Shown: positions 14,700 to 23,046 of the stretch, piece after piece
Layout: each line of letters starts with the position of its first letter
How positions within the stretch are numbered: position 1 is the stretch's first letter
From: SLAN01 sp046545955
GTDB taxonomy: Bacteria > Spirochaetota > Spirochaetia > DSM-27196 > SKKC01
DNA length: 31,486 nucleotides
Assembly (NCBI GenBank): GCA_046545955.1
Contig: JBKGYS010000010.1
Coordinates: 1 to 31,486, forward strand
Direction of reading: 5' to 3'
Translations under genes and position numbers: made by a program
Notes under the pieces: generated by a model
Seen by the model: the letters and a program-made list of their open reading frames with translations, nothing else
What the model was told of the DNA's origin: nothing
Database searches by the model: none

Positions 14700-17600
14700 A
14701 TGAGCGGTAGTCAGAAACACAAGCGTATTCGTCGGAGTATTCGGGAGGCCGCGCGCGAGGAAGACGACGCCCGATTCGCGGGCCAGTTTTTCGCCGGTGT
14801 CGCCGAAGAGGATCTCTCCGAGCGCGATCCGGCGAACCTTGTCGGGGCGGCGTGCGCCTTCGCCTCCTTCGCCCGGCAACGTTCCAGCGACGAGATGAAA
14901 GTGAGGGCGTACAATCCGCTCGGAAAGACGCACGGCTGGCACTCGAAGCATACCGTGGTGGAGGTGATTACCTCTGATATGCCCTTTCTCGTCGATTCGG
15001 TCGCCATGGCGATTAACCGCCGTGGGTACAAGATTCACCTGACTGTGCACCCGGTATTCCAGGTGGAGCGGACCCCGAAAGGCAGGCTGCGCGGCGTTGT
15101 TTCGCTTTCCGAGTCGGGCAGTCCAAACGGGGAAACGACGAATGATGCAGCTGGGTCTCCCCGCCGCCGCGGCCACCGCATAGAGCGCGAAAGCTGGCAA
15201 CAGCTTGAAATAGACCGAGAAACCGACGATGCGGCGCTGGAGGCGCTCTGCGAGGACCTCCGATCGGTGCTCTCCGATGTGAATGTGGCGGTCACCGACT
15301 GGAAGGATATGCGGTCGCAGGCTCATCGCATACGGCTCGAACTCGAGCGCAATCCTCCTCCGGCTGCCGGCAGCGATGTCGATGAAATTACGAGCTTTCT
15401 CGACTGGATGGAAAACAACCAGTTCACCTTTCTCGGCTACCGGGAATACGACCTTCACGTATCGGAGGATGAACGCGCGATACTTCATCCCCGTAGCGGA
15501 ACCGGACTGGGAATTCTTCGCAGCGACCGAGCCGGTGACTCCCAACGGGTGCTTCCCAAAGAGAGCCTGCCGCTGGTTCGATCGAGTGATTTGCTCATTA
15601 TAACCAAAGCAAACTCCATAGCCACGGTTCACCGGCCGAGCTACCTCGATTACGTCGCAGTGAAGACCTTCGACAGGGTCGGCACGGTTACCGGCGAACG
15701 CCGGTTTCTGGGACTGTTCACCTCCCGCGCCTATAGCCACAGTCCGCGATCCGTTCCGATTCTGCGAAAAAAGGTTGATGCTGTCCTGAGGAAATCAAAC
15801 ATTCCGCCGGAAAGTCACAGCGGCAAGTCGCTCCTCCACGTGCTCGAGACCTACCCGCGGGATGAGCTTTTTCAGAGTACGGTCGAAGAACTGCTTTCCA
15901 CCGCGACCGGTATCGTCAAACTCCAGGAAAGACAGCGCATAAAGCTGTTTGTTCGTCGCGACGCGTTTGGCCGCTTCTTCTCATGCCTCGTGTACGTACC
16001 CCGCGACCGATACAATACGAGCGTCCGAAACGCGATAGAGCATGTGCTGATGCGCGAGCTCGACGGGGTCAACACCGAGTCCTCGGTGGCGCTCGATGAA
16101 TCGATCCTCGCCCGTATCCATATAATTGTACGGGTTTCACCCGCAGGCGGCGAGCGCGCGGCGCGCGGGAGGGCCGGCGAGAGGTCTGAGTCGGCAACCG
16201 GTTCGCCACCGTCGTCTTCCGGGGTCAACATCGACCGTATCAAATTGGACGCGCTCGAAGCGAAAATCGCCGACGCGGTACGTTCGTGGGCGGACCATCT
16301 GCGCGCGGCCTTGGATAGTCGCTACGATGAGCACGAGGCGAAGCTGCTTTTCACACGATACGCGGAGGGCTTTTCCGCAGCGTATCGCGAAGATATCAGC
16401 CCGACCGATGCGGTGAACGACATAGTTCGTATGGAAGAACTCAATGGCGGTGAAGATATCCGGCTGAGCCTCTACAGTGCCGGTACGCAACAGCCTTCCT
16501 CCGTCGATTCGAGCGAAGCCGAGACGTTCCCGGGGCGTCTGCGCTTTAAAATATTTCGCCCCGGAATGCATATGGCGATCTCCGACATTCTTCCCATTCT
16601 CGAGAATATGGGCTTGCGCGTTATCGCCGAGCGACCGTATCAGGTGCATGCGGCAGACGGCCGTCTTATCTGGATACAGGATGTCGATATGCAAATGGCC
16701 GCCGGGTTAGTCGCCGACATCGAGACGGTCGGTGTTCAGTTCCAGGATCTCTTCGAGGCGGTTTGGGACGGAAGAAGCGAGAACGACCACTTCAACCGGC
16801 TCGTGCTTGAGGCCGGCCTCGAGCGGCGAGAGATTATGCTGCTGCGTGCGTACTGCCGGTACCTGCTTCAGACCGGACTGCCGTTCAGCCAGCGCTACAT
16901 GGCGACAACACTCGCGGTTAATCCGGCGATTACGCGAAGGCTGGTCGCCATGTTCGAAGCACGGTTCAACCCGGAATACGGAGGCCGGCGCGAGGTGGAC
17001 ACAAAGGAGCACGCCGATGCGATTCGTAAGGCGCTCGAAGATGTCGCGAGCCTCGACGCCGACCGAATCCTCAGGGCCTTCTCCGCCGCGATCCGCGCCA
17101 CCCTCCGCACGAACTACTACCGAACGCCGGTTTCCGCGCTCCGAACCGGCGACGCGGGTGTTCCGGTGGCGAGGCGCGCGTCCGGCGCACCCGGCCGACC
17201 CGACGAAGAACCCGCCGGTGAAAGCAGCGGCTCGCGACTTGATTCGGTCGCGCTCAAGTTCGATTCGCTGCGGGTTCCCGAGCTACCCCTTCCGCGTCCG
17301 CGCTTCGAGGTTTTCGTCTATTCGCCGAAGTTTGAAGCCGTCCACCTGCGAGGTGGGCCGGTCGCGCGGGGCGGACTGCGCTGGAGCGACCGGCGCGAAG
17401 ACTTTCGCACCGAAGTGCTCGGGCTCATGAAGGCGCAGGAAGTGAAAAACACGCTGATCGTTCCCGTGGGCGCCAAGGGCGGATTCGTGGTCAAACAGAC
17501 GCTCCCGGCCGACCGCGGCGAGCAAGTGCGAATCGCGCGCGGGTGCTACGCGGATTTTCTGCGAGGCATGCTCGACGTCACCGATAACCTTGTCGACGGA

Positions 17601-19748
17601 GCGGCGGTAACGCCCGAACGCGTTGTACGCCACGACTCGCACGACTACTACCTCGTAGTCGCCGCGGACAAGGGGACGGCCACGTTTTCCGATCTCGCTA
17701 ACTCGGTCGCCGCGGAGTACGATTTCTGGCTCGGCGACGCGTTCGCCTCCGGCGGGTCGGTCGGTTACGACCACAAGAAAATGGGAATCACCGCGCTCGG
17801 CGCCTGGGAGTCGGTGAAGCGCCACTTTCGCGAAATCGGGCTCGATTACCGCTCGACACCGTTCACCGCGGTGGGTATCGGCGATATGGCCGGCGATGTG
17901 TTCGGAAACGGCATGCTCGCGAGCGACCGGATCAGGCTTATCGCGGCGTTTAACCATCAGCATATTTTCATAGATCCCGACCCCGACCCGGAGGCGAGCT
18001 ACGCCGAACGCAAACGCCTTTTCGATACACCGGGGTCTTCGTGGGCCGACTACGACGGCGAGCTCATTTCAGCGGGCGGAGGCGTGTTCGCGCGCGCGGC
18101 AAAAAACATCAATCTTACCAAAAAAGCGGCCGTGTCGATCGGGGCTGAGCCGGGTAATTACACTCCCGCCGCTCTCATCGCGGCGATTCTGCGCGCTCCG
18201 GTGGATCTGCTTTGGAACGGCGGAATCGGTACGTACGTCAAAGCGAGCGGTGAACGACACCGGGAAGTCGGGGATCGCGCCAACGACAGCGTGCGCGTCA
18301 ACGGATCGGATCTTCGCGCGCGCGTGGTTGGCGAGGGGGGAAACCTCGGGTTCACTCAGGCCGGTCGCGTAGAGTTCGCGCGTGGTGGCGGCAAAATTAA
18401 CAGCGATTTTATCGACAACTCGGGAGGCGTCGACTGCTCCGACCGCGAAGTCAACATTAAGATTCTCCTGAGCGACCTGCGCGCGAAAAAGAAACTAAGC
18501 GCTAAGCGCCGCGATGCGCTGTTTCTCGAAATGACCGACGAGGTGGGATTTCAGGTCTTGCGCGACAACTACCTGCAGGCGCAGGCGATTTCCTTCGCCG
18601 AAGCACAGGGTCAGGTACGTCTTAACGAGTACTCATCGCTTATTCGTACCCTCGAGCGACGGCGGGAGTTGAACAGAGGACTCGAGGTTCTTCCCGGCGA
18701 AGATGAGATCGCCGAACGGCGGAAGGCCGGAGGCGGGCTTACGCGACCGGAGCTTGCGATGCTTACGGCGCACGCGAAAAACGACATTTACGCCTCGCTT
18801 GTCGCGAGCGATATCTCGCAGGACAGCTACCTCGGCGGCGAGCTCGCCGCGTACTTTCCCGAGCCGTTGCGCGCGAAGTACGCGAGCGATATGGAGTACC
18901 ATAAACTCCGCGACGAAATAATCTGCACGAGTATTACCAACTCTATGGTAAATCGCATGGGCCCGAGTTTTTCACAGCGCATGTGCGATGATACCGGCGC
19001 TTCGCACGCCGATGTTGCCCGCGCCTACACTGCCGCGCGACGGGTCTTCGCGATTCGAGAAATATGGGAGGCGATCGAGGCGGGCGATCACGAGATACCC
19101 GCCGACTGCCAGATGCGTATGCTCGTTCGTATTGCGACGCTCCTGCGCAACGCCACCCGGTGGCTTCTCAATCGTTCTCACCGTCGCCTTGCTATCGCCG
19201 ACGCGGTCGAGCGTTTCGCCGACGGGATCGGGCGTTTACGCGAACGTATCGAGGATCTGCTTCCCGAGGATGAGCGAAGCGCTCTCGAGGCCGATGTTTC
19301 GGAGCTCGTCGGCCGAGGCGCTCCCGAGAGCCTCGCGCGGTTTGTCGCGGCGAGTGGCTATCTGTATTCCGGACTCGACCTCGTGCAGATAACACGGACC
19401 GACGGGGCGATTTCCGGCGATATCGATACCGCGGCGAGTGCGTACTTCAACCTGGCGCGGTATATACCGCTCGAGTGGCTGCGAGGGCAGATCGAAAGCC
19501 TGCCTGTGGAAGGGCACTGGCAGTCGATTGCGCGTGGAACGCTGCGAGAGGACTATTTCCGCTACCGCAGCAGGCTTGCCGCCGCCGTACTCGAGACGGG
19601 CGGCGACTGCGACCGGTGGGTCGAGCAGAACCGTTCTCGCGTCGATCCGGCGGTACGGATTATTCGGGATATGCAGAGCGTCGGACAGCTGGACTTCGCC
19701 ACCGTATCGGTTGCGCTTCAGGAGCTCAGGAAGCTCGCATCGCAGTAA
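14700..19748 (+). CDS. NAD-specific glutamate dehydrogenase, large (180-kDa) class
   Basis: Large NAD-dependent glutamate dehydrogenase that converts glutamate to 2-oxoglutarate and ammonia, generally a catabolic and often allosteric enzyme. It is about 1682 residues, slightly above the usual 1600-1650. The N-terminal half holds ACT-like regulatory regions. The catalytic region includes GGPVARGGLRWSDR, PVGAKGGFVVK, the DMAGDVFGNGML segment and GEGGNLGFTQAGRVEFA; a conserved SGGVDCSDREVNIKILL follows. ATG 14700 is preferred over an in-frame TTG at 14691; both have weak ribosome sites. Three Gly/Ser/Arg/Pro-rich insertions (near 15112-15183, 16138-16230 and 17170-17245) account for much of the extra length and lie outside the catalytic motifs. 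It stands as a single-gene unit. Confidence 0.95.
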   Translation: MSGSQKHKRIRRSIREAAREEDDARFAGQFFAGVAEEDLSERDPANLVGAACAFASFARQRSSDEMKVRAYNPLGKTHGWHSKHTVVEVITSDMPFLVDSVAMAINRRGYKIHLTVHPVFQVERTPKGRLRGVVSLSESGSPNGETTNDAAGSPRRRGHRIERESWQQLEIDRETDDAALEALCEDLRSVLSDVNVAVTDWKDMRSQAHRIRLELERNPPPAAGSDVDEITSFLDWMENNQFTFLGYREYDLHVSEDERAILHPRSGTGLGILRSDRAGDSQRVLPKESLPLVRSSDLLIITKANSIATVHRPSYLDYVAVKTFDRVGTVTGERRFLGLFTSRAYSHSPRSVPILRKKVDAVLRKSNIPPESHSGKSLLHVLETYPRDELFQSTVEELLSTATGIVKLQERQRIKLFVRRDAFGRFFSCLVYVPRDRYNTSVRNAIEHVLMRELDGVNTESSVALDESILARIHIIVRVSPAGGERAARGRAGERSESATGSPPSSSGVNIDRIKLDALEAKIADAVRSWADHLRAALDSRYDEHEAKLLFTRYAEGFSAAYREDISPTDAVNDIVRMEELNGGEDIRLSLYSAGTQQPSSVDSSEAETFPGRLRFKIFRPGMHMAISDILPILENMGLRVIAERPYQVHAADGRLIWIQDVDMQMAAGLVADIETVGVQFQDLFEAVWDGRSENDHFNRLVLEAGLERREIMLLRAYCRYLLQTGLPFSQRYMATTLAVNPAITRRLVAMFEARFNPEYGGRREVDTKEHADAIRKALEDVASLDADRILRAFSAAIRATLRTNYYRTPVSALRTGDAGVPVARRASGAPGRPDEEPAGESSGSRLDSVALKFDSLRVPELPLPRPRFEVFVYSPKFEAVHLRGGPVARGGLRWSDRREDFRTEVLGLMKAQEVKNTLIVPVGAKGGFVVKQTLPADRGEQVRIARGCYADFLRGMLDVTDNLVDGAAVTPERVVRHDSHDYYLVVAADKGTATFSDLANSVAAEYDFWLGDAFASGGSVGYDHKKMGITALGAWESVKRHFREIGLDYRSTPFTAVGIGDMAGDVFGNGMLASDRIRLIAAFNHQHIFIDPDPDPEASYAERKRLFDTPGSSWADYDGELISAGGGVFARAAKNINLTKKAAVSIGAEPGNYTPAALIAAILRAPVDLLWNGGIGTYVKASGERHREVGDRANDSVRVNGSDLRARVVGEGGNLGFTQAGRVEFARGGGKINSDFIDNSGGVDCSDREVNIKILLSDLRAKKKLSAKRRDALFLEMTDEVGFQVLRDNYLQAQAISFAEAQGQVRLNEYSSLIRTLERRRELNRGLEVLPGEDEIAERRKAGGGLTRPELAMLTAHAKNDIYASLVASDISQDSYLGGELAAYFPEPLRAKYASDMEYHKLRDEIICTSITNSMVNRMGPSFSQRMCDDTGASHADVARAYTAARRVFAIREIWEAIEAGDHEIPADCQMRMLVRIATLLRNATRWLLNRSHRRLAIADAVERFADGIGRLRERIEDLLPEDERSALEADVSELVGRGAPESLARFVAASGYLYSGLDLVQITRTDGAISGDIDTAASAYFNLARYIPLEWLRGQIESLPVEGHWQSIARGTLREDYFRYRSRLAAAVLETGGDCDRWVEQNRSRVDPAVRIIRDMQSVGQLDFATVSVALQELRKLASQ

Positions 19749-19763
19749 GCCGCCGTTACGCGG

Positions 19764-20111
19764 TCATTTTTCGCCGTTCGCCTTCGCGAAAACACCGATC
19801 CAAAGCGCGATCGAAAGGATGATCACCACCGCGAACTGCGCGTTAAACGATTCAAACGCCACGTGCGTCGCCACAGCGCCACCGTAGTAGGAAATCGCGA
19901 TGAGTGAGGCGAATAGCCGAGTGGTGCCGACGAGCACGAGCGCTCCGATGACAAGCTTCATAATACCGAACGGCACGGCGAGCTGCTCAATGCCCCAATC
20001 CTCGAGCAGCGGATCGAGCGTTCCGAAAAACGTCCCGATCGCTGAAAGAATCGTTAACGCTCCGATCGCGATGAGCGTGTAGTTACCTACTTTCTCGAAA
20101 TCAATAACCAT
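19764..20111 (-). CDS. DoxX-like small membrane protein
   Basis: A 115-residue protein with four hydrophobic helices in the DoxX-like arrangement. The conserved central pattern (IMKLVIGALVLVGTTRLFA, then SYYGGAVATHV) is typical of the family, whose members are linked to redox or thiol stress without a single proven reaction. GGGAG lies 6 bases before the ATG at 20111, so the start is secure. It converges on the glutamate dehydrogenase gene with only 15 bases between stops, and lies downstream of the ether-lipid genes with a 148-base gap and its own likely promoter, so it is probably a separate unit. Confidence 0.8.
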   Translation of the reverse strand: MVIDFEKVGNYTLIAIGALTILSAIGTFFGTLDPLLEDWGIEQLAVPFGIMKLVIGALVLVGTTRLFASLIAISYYGGAVATHVAFESFNAQFAVVIILSIALWIGVFAKANGEK

Positions 20112-20175
20112 ACTAATCTCCCATTACTCTGAACCTTTGCCTTGCAAGAGCCTCATTCTCACGAATTCCGCGTGC

Positions 20176-20203
20176 AGTATCAAGGTTAAAATCCGCCTGT
20201 AAA
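20176..20203 (-). promoter_or_regulatory. Possible promoter of the DoxX-like gene
   Basis: On the minus strand TTTACA (20198-20203) is followed after 16 bases by GATACT (20176-20181). The -35 matches at five of six positions and the -10 at four. The leader to the ATG at 20111 would be about 58 bases. Confidence 0.35.
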
Positions 20204-20259
20204 AGAAATCGCGCAATCTTTACTGTCACAACCCGAAGCGGTGACGCCTGCCGAGCGCG

Positions 20260-21072
20260 TTACCGTGCGTCGTCGCTCATTTGATGAAACCGCCCGCCGG
20301 ATCGCCGAATGATTTCCCGGGTAAGTCCCGGCGCGAGCCGATTGCACGCGCGAAGGAGCTTCCCCTTGGCGGTCAGCGTGACCTCGTTTCTTCGCTTCAC
20401 CACCGTGTGCACGACCGCGGCGGCGAGGTCACGCTGGGTCATATCGTAGGGTCGGTGGACGCGGATCGGCCGCCCATCGGGGCCGAAAACGGATTTCTGC
20501 GCGTCGTTCTCGGTGTAACCGGCGTAGATAATTCCGATATGAACGCCGTCGTGCGCGAGTTCGGCGCGAAGCGATTCGCTTAACGCGGTAAGCCCCATCT
20601 TGGCTGCCGAATAGATTGATATTCCGGGAAACCCGCGCATGCCCGAAACACTGGACATAAAAACAATGCTTCCCCGCGCGGCGATTATCATCGGAAGAAG
20701 CGTCTGTGTAACGATCGATGCTCCGACCAGATTCGTCCGCATTACCGCTTTGAATACCGCCGGCGAAATCTCGGCGAAGCGGCCGCGCATGGAAGCGCCG
20801 GCGTTGTTTATAAGCACGTCGCATCCACCGAGCGCCTCGGCGGTGTCGCGCAGCCGCTCGGCGGTCGCTGTGTCGGCGATATCGCCTGCTACGCTTCGAA
20901 CCGTAGCGGATGTACGCGCCACGAGCATCGAAGCGACCTCCTCGAGCGCCGCCGCGTCGCGGCCGTGGAGAACCACCGTAGCGCCTGATTCCGCGAACGC
21001 GAGCGCGGTCTCCCGGCCGATTCCGCGGGACGAACCGGTGACGACGACTGTTTTCCCGGTGAATGTTCCCAT
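20260..21072 (-). CDS. Short-chain dehydrogenase/reductase, candidate acyl/alkyl-DHAP reductase
   Basis: Classical SDR of 270 residues: nucleotide motif TGSSRGIG (12-19), NNAG (89-92), the Ser of the SSVSG segment (141-143) and catalytic Tyr154/Lys158 in YSAAK. His36-Gly-Arg38 after the second strand suggests NADPH preference. The general lay-out resembles the DHRS7 group, which includes the animal acyl/alkyl-DHAP reductase DHRS7B. It starts 3 bases after the stop of the fatty acyl-CoA reductase gene, in the same transcript as alkyl-DHAP synthase. That context makes reduction of 1-alkyl-DHAP to 1-alkyl-glycerol-3-phosphate the most economical role. The fold is certain; the substrate is inferred. 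Confidence 0.85.
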   Translation of the reverse strand: MGTFTGKTVVVTGSSRGIGRETALAFAESGATVVLHGRDAAALEEVASMLVARTSATVRSVAGDIADTATAERLRDTAEALGGCDVLINNAGASMRGRFAEISPAVFKAVMRTNLVGASIVTQTLLPMIIAARGSIVFMSSVSGMRGFPGISIYSAAKMGLTALSESLRAELAHDGVHIGIIYAGYTENDAQKSVFGPDGRPIRVHRPYDMTQRDLAAAVVHTVVKRRNEVTLTAKGKLLRACNRLAPGLTREIIRRSGGRFHQMSDDAR

Positions 21073-21075
21073 ACG

Positions 21076-23046
21076 CTACCGCGCCCCCTCGAAGATGAGA
21101 TGCATGCTTTGAATCGCGTCGGCACTCTCGGCGATACGACGCGTCGCTCTCAAAAGGAGTTTTCTTCCGCTCGCGCCGTCGCGCAGACCGGCAAGCCCTG
21201 CCTCGGGAATGAGAACACCCCGGTGTCGGGTTTTTTGCGACGGCACGTCGACGCTTCCGACATCGATCGACACGGTAGCCGGTACGACCTGCGCACCGGA
21301 TTGCAGCGTGCGTCGGAGGCTCTCGATATCGCTCATGAGAACCGAAGAGGATCTCTCGCGATCCGCGACAGCCGCTATCACGACAGCAGCGGCGCGTGTG
21401 GGGGCATCGACCGAAGCGTCGCCGAGCGCCGCACCCGGCGGAGCCGCAGCGGCCGACGAGCTGCGCTCAAGCGCCGCGTTGATCTCGCTCGGAACCCGTG
21501 CGCCGGGAACGATCCACACCGAGGAGAACTCGAGGTGGGAACGGACGAGCAGTGCATACGCACACAGTACCGACGTTTCCTCAGCGGACAGGGTCCCGCC
21601 GGGTTCGAACACAACGAGGCTCCCTTCGGGAACTCCGTCGCGAACCCTCGAAAGCGCTTCCTCATCCACGGTCACGCTTCCGGCTCGCCTGCGAAGCTCT
21701 CTGCCTAAGCGGCGAAGCGTGTTGCGCTCGGATGCGGTGCGCGTAATCTCGCGGTAGAGCGCCCCGAAGCGCCGGCCTCCGATCAGAAGCGACTGCCGGT
21801 TTCCTCGTAGCAGGTGCCGATATACGCCCCGGCACACGGTGTTGAGGTATGACCGCGTGGAATCTCGTTCGAACGGCCATTCGAGGCTCGTGCGGAAGTC
21901 GAAACTGTTCAAGGTGAAGTAGCGAAAGGCGTGATTCACATACTGAACCTGCTTTCGCGCGAGCTTGGCCTTTGCCGCCGACATGGGTACTCGCCTCGAG
22001 CCGAGCCCCCGCGTATGCTCGAGGTAATCGGCGAGTGCGAAGCGTCCGTTCGCCGGTCCGATGTATCGAAGCCGGGGGCTCTGATCGACCGGATAGGTTC
22101 TAAAGAACGCGAGAATCTCATCGCGGGCCTCGGCGATCGAAGGACTGTTCTCGATACCGGCCACGGAGTTGCGGATTCTAAGGCCTTGATTGCCGAAATC
22201 GGTGGGGCGTTCGAACAGTTCGCCTAAGATATGTATCGCCACCACGTCGCAGGGAACAAGATCCATTACCGTTTCGAGGTGAGCGACGATCGCGCGAAGG
22301 TACCCCGCACCGATGAGCGCGACGAACGCAGCGAAGGCGGCCCGGCTGTCGAGCCAGCCGGGATGCGGATAATGCCGGCACGCGGAGATAATACTCGGTC
22401 GCACGATGGTAATCGGGAGATCCGGGAATCGCGAAGCGATAAGGTGCTCGGAAAGACACTTCGTGAGCGTATAGCTGTTAGGGTGGCCGGTCACGCGGGT
22501 CAGCTCTTCGGTCGTAACGCGTCCCGACCGAATACGCTCGAGGAGCTCCTCGGGGTTCCATGGCAGCGCAGCGAGCGTTTCGCGGATCGGAACTCCGCCG
22601 GCGTTCGGGGAGACGTACGCGGTGGATACGCTTACGATCGAAACAAGGCGTTCGCACGCGCGCGCGAGGTCGAGAAGGTTCAGCGTCGTGTCCGTATTAG
22701 CCTTCGCGGCTTCCTCGATTGAAAGATCAAAGTCGATCGACGCGGCGCAATGGACAATTCTTGTTACCCCTTGGGTGATCTGCCTGCGATCGTCGGGGTC
22801 GAGACCGCAGTTCTCGCTCGCGAGATTTCCATTGACCGCACGAACGCGCTCAAAACGCTTCTCGGGCAGGCCGGAAAAACACGCCGATTTTCGAAGCTGT
22901 TCGAGCCTGTCACCCGCGGTACGGTGGCCCTTCGCCCTGACGAGAAGGACTACCTCCGCCTGCTCGTGCGTGCGCAGCAACTCCTCGAGAACCACCTTGC
23001 CGAGAAAACCGGTGGCGCCGGTTAGAAGCACACATTCCTGGTTCAT
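21076..23046 (-). CDS. Fatty acyl-CoA reductase (FAR-like) with acyltransferase-like C-terminal extension
   Basis: Predicted alcohol-forming fatty acyl-CoA reductase. The N-terminal extended-SDR domain (NAD-binding_4/male sterility) has TGATGFLG (9-16) and catalytic Tyr192/Lys196 in NSYTLTK, with the family's IVHCAA and TIVRPSI strands. Residues about 360-415 match the FAR C-terminal helical domain (FDFRTSLEW, then Y-x6-GVYRHLL). At 656 residues it exceeds animal FAR1 (515) by a further domain. In that tail, LVVFEPGG, CAYALLVRSHLEF and VWIVPGA, then VVPATVSIDVG, resemble in order and spacing a PlsB/GNPAT-type acyltransferase lacking the HxxxxD site. A Ser/Ala/Pro-rich loop (529-550) interrupts the tail. 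The start overlaps the upstream stop as ATGA, so translation is coupled. The role would be to supply the fatty alcohol for alkyl-DHAP synthase. Confidence 0.85.
   Translation of the reverse strand: MNQECVLLTGATGFLGKVVLEELLRTHEQAEVVLLVRAKGHRTAGDRLEQLRKSACFSGLPEKRFERVRAVNGNLASENCGLDPDDRRQITQGVTRIVHCAASIDFDLSIEEAAKANTDTTLNLLDLARACERLVSIVSVSTAYVSPNAGGVPIRETLAALPWNPEELLERIRSGRVTTEELTRVTGHPNSYTLTKCLSEHLIASRFPDLPITIVRPSIISACRHYPHPGWLDSRAAFAAFVALIGAGYLRAIVAHLETVMDLVPCDVVAIHILGELFERPTDFGNQGLRIRNSVAGIENSPSIAEARDEILAFFRTYPVDQSPRLRYIGPANGRFALADYLEHTRGLGSRRVPMSAAKAKLARKQVQYVNHAFRYFTLNSFDFRTSLEWPFERDSTRSYLNTVCRGVYRHLLRGNRQSLLIGGRRFGALYREITRTASERNTLRRLGRELRRRAGSVTVDEEALSRVRDGVPEGSLVVFEPGGTLSAEETSVLCAYALLVRSHLEFSSVWIVPGARVPSEINAALERSSSAAAAPPGAALGDASVDAPTRAAAVVIAAVADRERSSSVLMSDIESLRRTLQSGAQVVPATVSIDVGSVDVPSQKTRHRGVLIPEAGLAGLRDGASGRKLLLRATRRIAESADAIQSMHLIFEGAR

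Noticed and set aside
14685..15740. Minus-strand open frame opposite the glutamate dehydrogenase start
   Set aside because: Entirely antisense to conserved sequence; no motif.
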